From UBA6115 sp964629345 (GTDB taxonomy: Bacteria; Bacillota; Clostridia; Christensenellales; Aristaeellaceae), in the NCBI GenBank assembly GCA_964629345.1, contig CAZVSG010000012.1:1-33855 (forward strand): 33,855 bases of DNA, given 5' to 3'. The notes beneath the pieces are model-generated. The model saw only the letters and a program-made list of their open reading frames with translations, was not told the DNA's origin and did not search any database. Shown here piece after piece: positions 25,107-32,071 of this stretch (its first letter is position 1; every line of letters begins with the position of its first letter). Both the position numbers and the translations under genes were made by a program.

Positions 25107-26108
25107 TTAAACAGACTGTTTCCCGATATTCTCCATGATCGCCCCGGCGACGCCGCTTCGGACCATCAGGACTGCCTGACGCAGCGCGCCGCTCACCGCC
25201 TTGCCGTTGCTGGACCCGTGCGCCTTGACCACCGCGCCGGAAACGCCCAGCAGGGGCGCGCCGCCGACCTCGGTATAGTCCATCATCTTCTTCACGCGCC
25301 GGAAAGCGGGCTTCGCCAGAAGCGCCCCGATCCTGCTGCGCGTGTCGGCCATCAGCTCGCGTTTGATGATGCCCATCAGGGTCTCGGCGACGCCCTCAGT
25401 GTACTTGAGAATGATGTTGCCGTCAAACCCGTCGCACACGATCACGTCCGCCTGGCCGGCGGGGACGTAGCGCCCCTCCACGTTGCCGACGAAATGGATG
25501 GCCTCCCGCTTGAGCAGCTGGTGCGCCGCGGCATAGAGCTGGCTGCCCTTCTCCTCCTCCGCGCCGTTGTTCAGCAGGCCCACGCGCGGCTTTTCGATCC
25601 CGGCGACCTTTCTCATGTAAGCGTCGCCCATCAGGGCGAACTGCGCCAGGTATTCCGGCTTGCTGTCCACGTTCGCCCCCGCGTCGATGACCAGGAAGGA
25701 GCCCTCCCTTCCGGGCAGCAGGGGGGCCAGCGCCGGGCGTTCGATCCCCGGGATCCTTCCCAGGCGGAGCATCCCGCCCACCAGCACCGCGCCGGTGGAG
25801 CCGGCGGAGACGAAGCCGTCCGCCTCGCCTTCGCGCAGCATCAGCATCCCCCGGACCACCGCGCTGTTCTTTTTCTGTCTGACGGCCAGCGCCGGGGATT
25901 CGTTGTTGGAGATGGTCTCCGGCGCGTCGATGATCGTAAGCCGGTCCCGTTCGTCCCCGGCCTGCGCGACCAGGGGCCCGATCACTTCCTTGACGCCGGC
26001 CAGAAGGACCTGCAGACCGGGGTCATCCCGCAGCGCAAGCAGGGCCCCCTCGCAGGCCGCCCGGGGCGCGTGATCCCCCCCCATCGCGTCAAGTACGATC
26101 CTGATCAT
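25107..26108 (-). CDS. plsX: Phosphate acyltransferase PlsX
   Basis: Makes acyl-phosphate from acyl-ACP, the first step of phospholipid synthesis via PlsX/PlsY. The 333-residue protein starts MIRIVLDAMGGDHAPRAACE. It contains SAGSTGAVLVGGMLRLGRIP, VIDAGANVDSKPEYL, GLLNNGAEEEKGSQL, ADVIVCDGFDGNIILKYTEG and the end-region GVSGAVVKAHGSSNGKAV, all PlsX landmarks. The ATG at 26108 is chosen because GGGAAAGG lies 6 nt upstream and the family begins here. An ATG two codons earlier abuts that site, and a much longer upstream extension is an artefact. It heads the operon to acpP, rnc, smc and ftsY. Confidence 0.96.
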   Translation of the reverse strand: MIRIVLDAMGGDHAPRAACEGALLALRDDPGLQVLLAGVKEVIGPLVAQAGDERDRLTIIDAPETISNNESPALAVRQKKNSAVVRGMLMLREGEADGFVSAGSTGAVLVGGMLRLGRIPGIERPALAPLLPGREGSFLVIDAGANVDSKPEYLAQFALMGDAYMRKVAGIEKPRVGLLNNGAEEEKGSQLYAAAHQLLKREAIHFVGNVEGRYVPAGQADVIVCDGFDGNIILKYTEGVAETLMGIIKRELMADTRSRIGALLAKPAFRRVKKMMDYTEVGGAPLLGVSGAVVKAHGSSNGKAVSGALRQAVLMVRSGVAGAIMENIGKQSV

Positions 26109-26152
26109 ACGCATCCTTTCCCGGGGCAACGTCCAGATGAAAACATACGTGG

Positions 26153-26182
26153 ATAATACCATATTTACAGGCTCCTTTTCAA
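26153..26182 (-). promoter_or_regulatory. Promoter of the plsX operon
   Basis: On the minus strand, -35 TTGAAA (26182-26177) and -10 TATTAT (26158-26153) with an 18-bp spacer, 45 nt before the plsX ATG. Confidence 0.7.
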
Positions 26183-26196
26183 GCAGACCGGCGCGC

Positions 26197-26225
26197 TTGA
26201 ATTGGGGGGCCGTTTTCTGTATAAT
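26197..26225 (+). promoter_or_regulatory. Promoter of darA-holB-ricT
   Basis: -35 TTGAAT (26197-26202) and perfect -10 TATAAT (26220-26225) with a 17-bp spacer, back to back with the plsX promoter. Confidence 0.8.
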
Positions 26226-26274
26226 GAGCCTGCCAGAACGGAGAGCCGCTCCGAGATGAAAAGGAGGCCTGCCC

Positions 26275-26604
26275 ATGAAACTGATTATTGCCATTGTACA
26301 GGATGAGGACGCGGCCCACCTTGTCAGCGAGCTGATGGAGGATGGCTTTGGGGTCACGAAACTGGCGACCACCGGGGGGTTCCTGCGCGCGGGCAACACG
26401 ACCCTGCTGGTGGGCGTTGAGGACGACCGGTATGACGCCTGCATGGCCATCATCGAAAAGGTCTGCAAAAGCCGCAAACAGATCGCCACGTCGCCCATCA
26501 CCATGGGCGGGGCGACCGGCATGTACGCTCCCTACCCCATTGAGGTGACTGTCGGCGGCGCCACGGTCTTTGTGCTCAGCGTTGACCAATTCCTCAAGCT
26601 GTAG
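26275..26604 (+). CDS. darA: Cyclic di-AMP receptor DarA/PstA-like
   Basis: A 109-residue PII-like protein of the DUF970 family that binds cyclic di-AMP as a trimer. It begins MKLIIAIVQDEDAAHLVSEL, continues GFGVTKLATTGGFLRAGNTT with the ligand-loop residues, and ends in a PII-like strand VTVGGATVFVLSVDQFLKL. Downstream effectors are unknown in most species. An AAGGAGG ribosome-binding site precedes the ATG. In Bacillus the homologue sits with yaaR, holB and yaaT; here yaaR is missing and holB follows directly. Confidence 0.94.
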   Translation: MKLIIAIVQDEDAAHLVSELMEDGFGVTKLATTGGFLRAGNTTLLVGVEDDRYDACMAIIEKVCKSRKQIATSPITMGGATGMYAPYPIEVTVGGATVFVLSVDQFLKL

Positions 26605-27559
26605 CCCCTTTCCAGCCGCCGCGGCCGGCAGTACCGCCGAAAGGCAGATCCGGGCATTCAAGCGTCTTTCTGACGCGCTTTACAGCCTGATCCTTGAATA
26701 CGCGAAAGGACGCGCCCCGCACGCGCTGATGCTGTCAGGGCCTTTCGGCGTGGGCAAGGCGACCCTGTCAAGGCTTCTGTGCATGGCGCTGCTGTGCGGC
26801 GCTGAGGACAGGCCCTGCGGCGTCTGCCCCGGATGCCGCCGCGCGGGGGACGGCAGCCACGTCAACCTGATCACCTTGAGGGCGCTCCCCGGCAGCAGGA
26901 CTGTCAAGGTGGAGCAGGCGCGCGACCTGATCGCCTCCCTTGCCGGCCACCCTTTTTCCGCGGGCCCGCGCGTGGTCGTGCTGGAATCCGTCGACATCTT
27001 CACCCCCGCCGCGCCGAACGCGCTGCTCAAGGCGGTGGAGGAACCGGACGAGGCCACCTTTTTCATCCTGACCGCCGTCCAGGAAAAGGCGGTCCTGCCC
27101 ACCATCCGCTCCCGCTGCCGCCCCGTGCGCATGCCCCTGTGGCCGCAGGACATGGTCAGGGAATGGCTCATCGCCCGCGGCGTCCCTTCGCAGGAAGCGC
27201 CGGAGCTGGCCGCCCTGTGCGGGGGCAGCCCCGGAAAGGCCCTGCAGATCAGGGATGACGAAGGGTTCTGGGCGGTCAGGAAGGCCGCGGAGGAGAGCAT
27301 CTTCGCAATTCGGGACGTCTTTGGCTTCCCCGCGGCCTCGGCGATCCTGAAGGACCAGCGCGACAGGGCGGACCTGCTGCTGGACTACGCGGAGAGCGCG
27401 GCGGTGCGGAGCATCGACGCGAAAGACCCGGACAATGAGAAGACCAAAAGAGCCCGCAGGATCCTGGAGGCCGTGCTCACCGCGCGGAAGCACAGGGCGA
27501 GCAACGTCTCCTGGCAGGCCGCCGCGGATGAGATCCTTTTGAGTAGTTTGGAGGAATAA
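26570..27559 (+). CDS. holB: DNA polymerase III subunit delta' (HolB), start uncertain
   Basis: Clamp-loader subunit of the replicative polymerase. The body shows the P-loop GPFGVGKATLSRLL, a four-Cys zinc module with CGVCPGC, a Walker-B-like VVVLESVDIFTPAAPNALLK with the VEEPDEATFFILTA block, and the sensor/arginine-finger TIRSRCRPV. The N-terminus is unclear. The open frame reaches back to a TTG at 26570 inside darA, and a second TTG lies at 26582. No ATG, GTG or TTG occurs between the darA stop and the first family-like residues (AFKRLSDALYSLIL, from about 26657). The first in-frame ATG is too late (MLSGPFG). A rare start codon (ATC at about 26648 with AAGG upstream) or a small sequence error is possible. 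Confidence 0.85.
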   Translation: MCSALTNSSSCSPFPAAAAGSTAERQIRAFKRLSDALYSLILEYAKGRAPHALMLSGPFGVGKATLSRLLCMALLCGAEDRPCGVCPGCRRAGDGSHVNLITLRALPGSRTVKVEQARDLIASLAGHPFSAGPRVVVLESVDIFTPAAPNALLKAVEEPDEATFFILTAVQEKAVLPTIRSRCRPVRMPLWPQDMVREWLIARGVPSQEAPELAALCGGSPGKALQIRDDEGFWAVRKAAEESIFAIRDVFGFPAASAILKDQRDRADLLLDYAESAAVRSIDAKDPDNEKTKRARRILEAVLTARKHRASNVSWQAAADEILLSSLEE

Positions 27560-27562
27560 ACA

Positions 27563-28513
27563 ATGCCCCTTGTGATTGGCGTCCGTTTCAGGAACGCCGG
27601 AAGACGCAGCTATTATCAGCCCGGGCAGCTGGACCCGGCGCTGGGCGCGTGGGTCGTCGTGCCCACCGCCCAGGGGCCTGACGTCGCCGAGGTCTGCCAG
27701 ACCGCCCAGGAAGTCCGCGAGGAGAAACTGCCCGCCCCCCTGCGAGAGGCGATCCGGATGGCGACCCCGCATGACCTTGCTCAGCGGGACGCGAACCGGC
27801 TCAAGGAGAAGCAGGCCTTTGAGACCTGCCGTGAACGCATTCAGAAGCACGGCCTGGACATGAAGCTGGTGGACGTGGAGTACTCCTTTGACAACAGCAA
27901 GCTGACCGCCTACTTCACCTCCGGCGGCCGGGTGGATTTCCGCGCCCTGGTCAAGGACCTGGCAGGGATCTTCAGGACCCGGATCGAGCTGAAGCAGATC
28001 GGCGTGCGGGACGAGGCGCGGATGCTGACCGGGCTTGGCTCCTGCGGGCGCAACCTTTGCTGTTCCCAGTTCCTCTACGAGTTCCAGCCCGTCTCCATCC
28101 GCATGGCCAAGGAGCAGAGCCTGTCGCTGAACCCGACCAAGATCTCCGGCCTGTGCGGGCGGCTGATGTGCTGCCTGAAATATGAGCAGGACCAGTACGA
28201 GCGGTCCCGGAAGAGGATGCCCAAGCTGGGCCGCGAGGTCATCACGCCCCAGGGACGCGGCATCGTCACCGCCCTGAACCCCCTGCTGGAGACGGTCCAG
28301 GTGCGGGTCAGCATCGGGGATACCAGCGAGATCAGGCAGTACCCCGCCGACCAGGTGCAGAAGCTGGGCCAGCCGCAAGCCAAGGCCGGACCCGCCGCGG
28401 CGGTGGAAGCGGACAAGTGGGACGCCCCGCTGGACGCGGATCTAGACGAGGAGTTCCTCGGCACCCCGGTGGAGCATATCTGCGAGAACAGGCAGATACC
28501 GGAAGAGGAATAA
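27563..28513 (+). CDS. ricT: PSP1-domain protein RicT (YaaT)
   Basis: A 316-residue PSP1 (C-terminal domain) protein. In Bacillus the RicT-RicA-RicF complex binds Fe-S clusters and influences RNase Y activity, sporulation and competence. The cysteine motifs expected for that family are present: GSCGRNLCCSQFL and GLCGRLMCCLKYE. The N-terminal region (VIGVRFRNAGRRSYYQPG) and KEQSLSLNPTKISGLCGR are also typical. The Asp/Glu-rich C-terminal tail is variable. It lies 3 nt after holB with GGAGG upstream, and 5 nt before copy C of the intergenic element. Confidence 0.93.
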   Translation: MPLVIGVRFRNAGRRSYYQPGQLDPALGAWVVVPTAQGPDVAEVCQTAQEVREEKLPAPLREAIRMATPHDLAQRDANRLKEKQAFETCRERIQKHGLDMKLVDVEYSFDNSKLTAYFTSGGRVDFRALVKDLAGIFRTRIELKQIGVRDEARMLTGLGSCGRNLCCSQFLYEFQPVSIRMAKEQSLSLNPTKISGLCGRLMCCLKYEQDQYERSRKRMPKLGREVITPQGRGIVTALNPLLETVQVRVSIGDTSEIRQYPADQVQKLGQPQAKAGPAAAVEADKWDAPLDADLDEEFLGTPVEHICENRQIPEEE

Positions 28514-28518
28514 ATGTC

Positions 28519-28710
28519 GCTCAAGTGTCTGCGGACACTTGAGCGTTTTGGAAGAACGTTTATCAAGGAATGAATTGCTCCGCAATTCTCCCCGCCCGCC
28601 CGGCAAAGCCGAGCGATACGATTACAGTCAGAGGGCAATGCCCTCTGAAACTCCCACAGATATAGTTTATCTATTATAAAAGGCAGGGCTGAGTTCCCGC
28701 CCTTCTTTTA
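28519..28710 (+). repeat. Structured intergenic element, copy C (short form)
   Basis: Same element as copies A and B, 192 nt. The opening hairpin is GCTCAAGTGTC (28519-28529), TGCG loop, GACACTTGAGC (28534-28544), 11 perfect pairs and then GTTTT. The GCATTTTCAC hairpin is deleted, 37 nt less than in A and B. Then GAATTGC-tcc-GCAATTC (28572-28588), CAGAGGGC-aat-GCCCTCTG (28629-28647) and a spacer starting AAACTCC lead to the closing terminator. It starts 5 nt after the ricT stop. Confidence 0.87.
28680..28710 (+). terminator. Terminator closing copy C
   Basis: AAGGCAGGG (28680-28688) and CCCGCCCTT (28696-28704) pair with a 2x2 internal mismatch, followed by CTTTTA. The stem is weaker than in the other copies but sits at the same position. 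Confidence 0.55.
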
Positions 28711-28763
28711 TGTGTGCTGATCCTATGCTATACTTGCGCAAACGGTCATAACGAGGTGCAGCC

Positions 28764-29840
28764 ATGTTGAGTTGGAACGAGATCGAAACACGCGCGGTCG
28801 CTTTTTCCGCGCATTGGCGGGATTGTTCCGGCGATGAGCGGCAGTACGGGCAAACGTTTGAGAAGGATTTCATGCACGTCTTCGGCGTGGACTGGACGGA
28901 AGGCTTTCACGAATACCAGCTGCGCCTGCTGGATGGCTCCATCGCCTACGTCGATTATCTTCTGCCTGGTAAAATATTGATCGAGATGAAATCCCGGGGC
29001 AAATCCCTGGCCACGGCCTATTCCCAGGCGATGGGCTACGTCCGCGCCCTGAAACCCGAGGAAGTGCCCGCCCTGGTCATGGTGTGCGATTTTGACCAGG
29101 TCCAGGTCTACAGCCTGAAGAAGGATCACCCCTACAAGCCGTTCCGGGTACGGCAGCTAAAGGGGCATACCCGCATCTTCAGCCTGCTGGCAGGCTACGG
29201 CGCGGAAGCGGAGGAAATGACCGAGATCGAGGTCAACACCGAGGCTTCCTACAAGATGGCACGCATCCATGACACGTTCCGGGAAAACGGCTACACCGGG
29301 CACGCGCTGGAAGTCTTCCTGGTCCGTCTGCTGTTCTGCCTGTTTGCCGATGACACGGGCATCTTTGAGAAGGACAGCTTTCAACACTATATCGAGGAAT
29401 CGCGGGAGGACGGCAGCGACCTGTCCGGTCGCCTGGCGGAACTGTTCTGGGTCCTGGACACGCCCGAGAACCATCGCATGAAGAACCTTCCGGAGGAACT
29501 GAAGCGCTTCCGCTTCATCAACGGGAGCATCTTCCACGACCCGCTGCCCCCCGCCTCCTTTGACGGCAAAATGCGCTAAGCGCTGATAGAGGTCAGCCGG
29601 GATTTTGACTGGACGCTGATTTCCCCATCCATATTCGGCGCGATGTTCCAGGGTGTGATGGACCCTGATACCCGCCGGGCCCTGGGCGCGCACTACACCT
29701 CGGAGGAAAACATCTTAAAGGTCATCCGGCCCCTGTTCCTGGACGGGCTCTATGATGAGTTTGAAAAATGCAAGGCCACCACGAAGGAACTGAAGGCGTT
29801 CCAGGACAGGCTGGCTTCCATCGTCTGCCTGGATATATTC
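28764..29840 (+). pseudogene. MmeI-like type IIG restriction-methylation gene, truncated
   Basis: Resembles the N-terminal part of MmeI-like single-chain restriction/methyltransferase enzymes. Residues 1 to about 150 match the nuclease domain, with a PD-(D/E)xK-type core: Asp64 in YVDYLLPG and Glu74-Met-Lys76 in IEMKSRGKSL. Residues from about 155 to 271 are the helical spacer (ALEVFLVRLLFCLFADDTGI). A TAA at 29577-29579 breaks the frame after DGKMR, but the same frame continues with LIEVSRDFDW and GAHYTSEENILKVIRPLFLD, then homology stops after LASIVCLD. This is just before the expected methyltransferase motif I (DPACGSG). The methylase and target-recognition parts are missing. Both the nonsense codon and the truncation indicate decay. 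Confidence 0.88.
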
Positions 29841-30060
29841 CTGCAGGATTTGATACAATTTAATGGATGCCAGGGAGCTTTGCCGCTTGCGGGGTAAGTT
29901 GGGGGCATGCGGGGTAAGCCTTTTTCCGCTGGGATACAGGCCAAGTTGAGGCATTTGATTTATATCTTGCTGATGTTGCTGAATCAGTCTATCATAAGAA
30001 TTCACTTAAGGACCAATGAGGGAGTTCATTTTCGCTTTGCGTTTCTGAAAGGAAGTACAA
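29841..30060. other. Junction region between the broken restriction gene and the sigma factor gene
   Basis: AT-richer than the surroundings. It contains TGCGGGGTAAG twice (29888-29898 and 29908-29918), 20 bp apart. A short open stretch from about 29919 to 30018 reads like the tail of a lost gene (VEAFDLYLADVAESVYHKNS). A weak promoter match, TTGCTG (29967-29972) with TATCAT 17 bp on, may serve the sigma gene. Confidence 0.4.
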
Positions 30061-30702
30061 ATGTCTGAAACAGTGCAAACTCTTCATGAGTTGACTGCTG
30101 CCAGCGGCACCGCTCTCAGCATTATTGTATGCTTTCCCAGCGTCCTCCTTTTGATCCAAAACGATGAAGACTCCCAGCGGCTGGTAGTACTGTATCATCA
30201 ATATAAGCGGCTGATGTTTAAAGTCGCACAACAATATTTCCCTCATGATCATCATGAAATGGAAGATGTGATCAGTGATGCCATCCTCAAGATGATAGAG
30301 AACTTCTCCACAATCAGCGCGGTGCCCTGTAACAAAACTGCCTCCTACATCGTTAAGATAGTTAGGAGCGTATGCAATGACAGGCTTAGGAAACGAAATC
30401 GGCAGCGCTCAGATCTAAGTCTCTGGGATGCTGAGGACAACTTGGCTGATGTTGAAGATGTAAACGCATCAAATGAGACAGCATTAAGCCGCTTCTTCGC
30501 GGTTGATCTTCTCCAATCCTTCGGACAACTCAACGAAAGGGAGAAACAACTGATCCGGCTTCGTCATATTGATGGGATGGATTATGAGGACATCGCGTTG
30601 ATTCTGGGGATGAAAGAGGCGGCAGTTCGTACGGCATTATCTCGGGCGCTGCAGCATCTGGGAGAATTGGCAATAACTATAGACAAGGCTGAATTGATAT
30701 GA
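30061..30702 (+). CDS. ECF-type sigma-70 family RNA polymerase sigma factor
   Basis: Alternative sigma factor of 213 residues. Region 2 is recognisable in LYHQYKRLMFKVAQQYFP followed by MEDVISDAILKMIENF. Region 4, a helix-turn-helix, is LNEREKQLIRLRHIDGMDYE followed by DIALILGMKEAAVRTALSRA. The region between is short, as in ECF factors. The ATG at 30061 has AAGGAAG 6 nt upstream. The first 30 residues are not family-like and could be an extension. The stop overlaps the next gene by 4 nt (ATGA), coupling it to an anti-sigma partner. Base composition is AT-richer than in the housekeeping genes, consistent with transfer. The promoters it reads are unknown. Confidence 0.85.
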   Translation: MSETVQTLHELTAASGTALSIIVCFPSVLLLIQNDEDSQRLVVLYHQYKRLMFKVAQQYFPHDHHEMEDVISDAILKMIENFSTISAVPCNKTASYIVKIVRSVCNDRLRKRNRQRSDLSLWDAEDNLADVEDVNASNETALSRFFAVDLLQSFGQLNEREKQLIRLRHIDGMDYEDIALILGMKEAAVRTALSRALQHLGELAITIDKAELI

Positions 30703-31481
30703 AGCGAAACCATGAAAAGGATTCTCAAACCGTTCAGGTAGCGAAAGATTTCACCGAGCGCGCTTTTGACCTATGGGGTGAGCTGCAACTGGAGAAAGAA
30801 ACGGAGGATGTGTTGCAGCAAATCGAAACAGAGCAGACAGCAGGCGGCAATCCCGAAATGGAGTTGTTCTTTTCAAAAAATGACACAAAATACCTATCCC
30901 TCATCCAGAATCAAGTCTCAAGGCATAAACGCCGGCATTTCATATGTGTCAGATTACCAAAGATTGCGCGAGCTGCGGCAATGCTCATCGCTATCATAGC
31001 ACTTATGGGCGGCGCAGCCTTGGCGGCTAGCCCCTATCTGCGTGTGCAAGTCATGCGCCTGCTGACGAAGGTCACCCCACAGTACACTGAACTTCGACTG
31101 GTGGAGGATGAGGCTGCGACCTTTGACATACCTGCAGATTGGAAAGGAACTCATTACCTCTCGTATACGCCTGAGGACATGGAAATCGTTCAAGTGACGA
31201 GTTCCGGCGAATCCCATATTGTCGTGTACCGGGGAATCACTGACAGAAGCGCCGTCGTCAATTTCCTGGAGGGCGGTCCGGGCGGCGTCACACACGTTGA
31301 CACGGAGGATGCAGTCGTTCTGGAAACGGACGTTAAAGGACAGGCGGCAACGCTTGTAAGGAAGGGGAATAGTATACAGGTCTATTGGACCGACGGGGCA
31401 CACATGTACATGGTCAGCGCCAAAGGGGTTGGCGAAGAAACCGTACTACGAATGGCTCGCAGCGTACAACCGGTAAAATAA
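30699..31481 (+). CDS. DUF4367-type membrane protein, likely anti-sigma factor
   Basis: A 260-residue protein with an N-terminal cytoplasmic part (residues 1-88), one membrane helix at about residues 89-110 (RAAAMLIAIIALMGGAALAA) and a C-terminal extracytoplasmic domain of about 150 residues that resembles DUF4367. Visible in that domain are PADWKGTHYLSYTPEDMEIV and the ending VYWTDGAHMYMVSAKGVGEE. DUF4367 proteins often follow ECF sigma genes in Clostridia and are taken to be membrane-bound anti-sigma factors; that role is inferred. No zinc-type anti-sigma HxxxCxxC motif is present. Start and stop codons overlap with the sigma gene (ATGA). Confidence 0.78.
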   Translation: MKRNHEKDSQTVQVAKDFTERAFDLWGELQLEKETEDVLQQIETEQTAGGNPEMELFFSKNDTKYLSLIQNQVSRHKRRHFICVRLPKIARAAAMLIAIIALMGGAALAASPYLRVQVMRLLTKVTPQYTELRLVEDEAATFDIPADWKGTHYLSYTPEDMEIVQVTSSGESHIVVYRGITDRSAVVNFLEGGPGGVTHVDTEDAVVLETDVKGQAATLVRKGNSIQVYWTDGAHMYMVSAKGVGEETVLRMARSVQPVK

Positions 31482-31553
31482 AAAGGGGTTCCTGTAACAA
31501 AACCGACCTCCTTTTCGTTTAGTGGTGTAGAAGGATAAAAAGGAGGTATTCAT

Positions 31554-31976
31554 ATGCGTTTTGGAACGAGGCACCTGGTCCAGGCTGCGGTGGCGATTCT
31601 GTTGTGCGCAGTCGTTTTTCCGATGGTGCCGGCGAAGGCAGTTGTGCCCGGAATAATTGATTTGGTCCCGACGAAACTTCGGTACAACTACACTGACGCG
31701 ATAGGGGTTGACCTCACTTTCAACGGTGGTATCTCCCAGTGCTTGGGATTCGTCTTCCCTTCCGGCTCGTACAACGCCTCTGCGACATTGACACTTTACA
31801 GGCAGGTTGTTTCGGGGTGGCAATACGTATCCTCATGGTATGGCAGCGAAACGGGCGGGATGCCTGTCATCGTTAACGGCGCCGCTTCGGTGGGAAGCGG
31901 AACGTATAAACTGGTGATTCGGGGAAATATAAGCAACCTTGAATATCCAACAGCATCTGTCACAAAAACAAATTAG
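31554..31976 (+). CDS. Small secreted protein of unknown function
   Basis: A 140-residue protein with a clear signal peptide (HLVQAAVAILLCAVVFPMVP, cleavage likely after PAKA). The mature part of about 110 residues is beta-rich and Gly/Ser/Thr-rich (LTFNGGISQCLGFVFPSGSY, SSWYGSETGGMPVIVNG, SGTYKLVIRGNIS). It has a single mature Cys. I do not recognise the family with confidence; a DUF-type secreted beta-sandwich is likely. It has its own AGGAGG ribosome-binding site 8 nt before the ATG and lies 72 nt after the anti-sigma gene, so it may be a target of that sigma factor. Confidence 0.72.
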   Translation: MRFGTRHLVQAAVAILLCAVVFPMVPAKAVVPGIIDLVPTKLRYNYTDAIGVDLTFNGGISQCLGFVFPSGSYNASATLTLYRQVVSGWQYVSSWYGSETGGMPVIVNGAASVGSGTYKLVIRGNISNLEYPTASVTKTN

Positions 31977-32071
31977 GATTATTTTCTGTGCATCAAATGG
32001 CAGCATCCGGGTGATATGGCGATACTGCCGAGCGCATGCACATCCTGTGAAAAATGCAAAAGGAGATCATG

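Noticed and set aside
25107..26522. Long N-terminal extension of PlsX to 26522
   Set aside because: The extension lies antisense to darA and across both promoters, and PlsX homologues begin at MIRIVLDAMGG.
19277..28710. Short open frames within the intergenic elements sharing a peptide (CRAGGENCGAIHS on the minus strand)
   Set aside because: The shared peptide follows from shared DNA. There is no ribosome-binding site, the reading is not kept outside the core, and the hairpins with covarying stems explain the conservation better.
29888..29918. Two TGCGGGGTAAG copies as ends of an insertion sequence
   Set aside because: They are direct, 20 bp apart, with no transposase or inverted partner nearby; recorded only as a junction feature.
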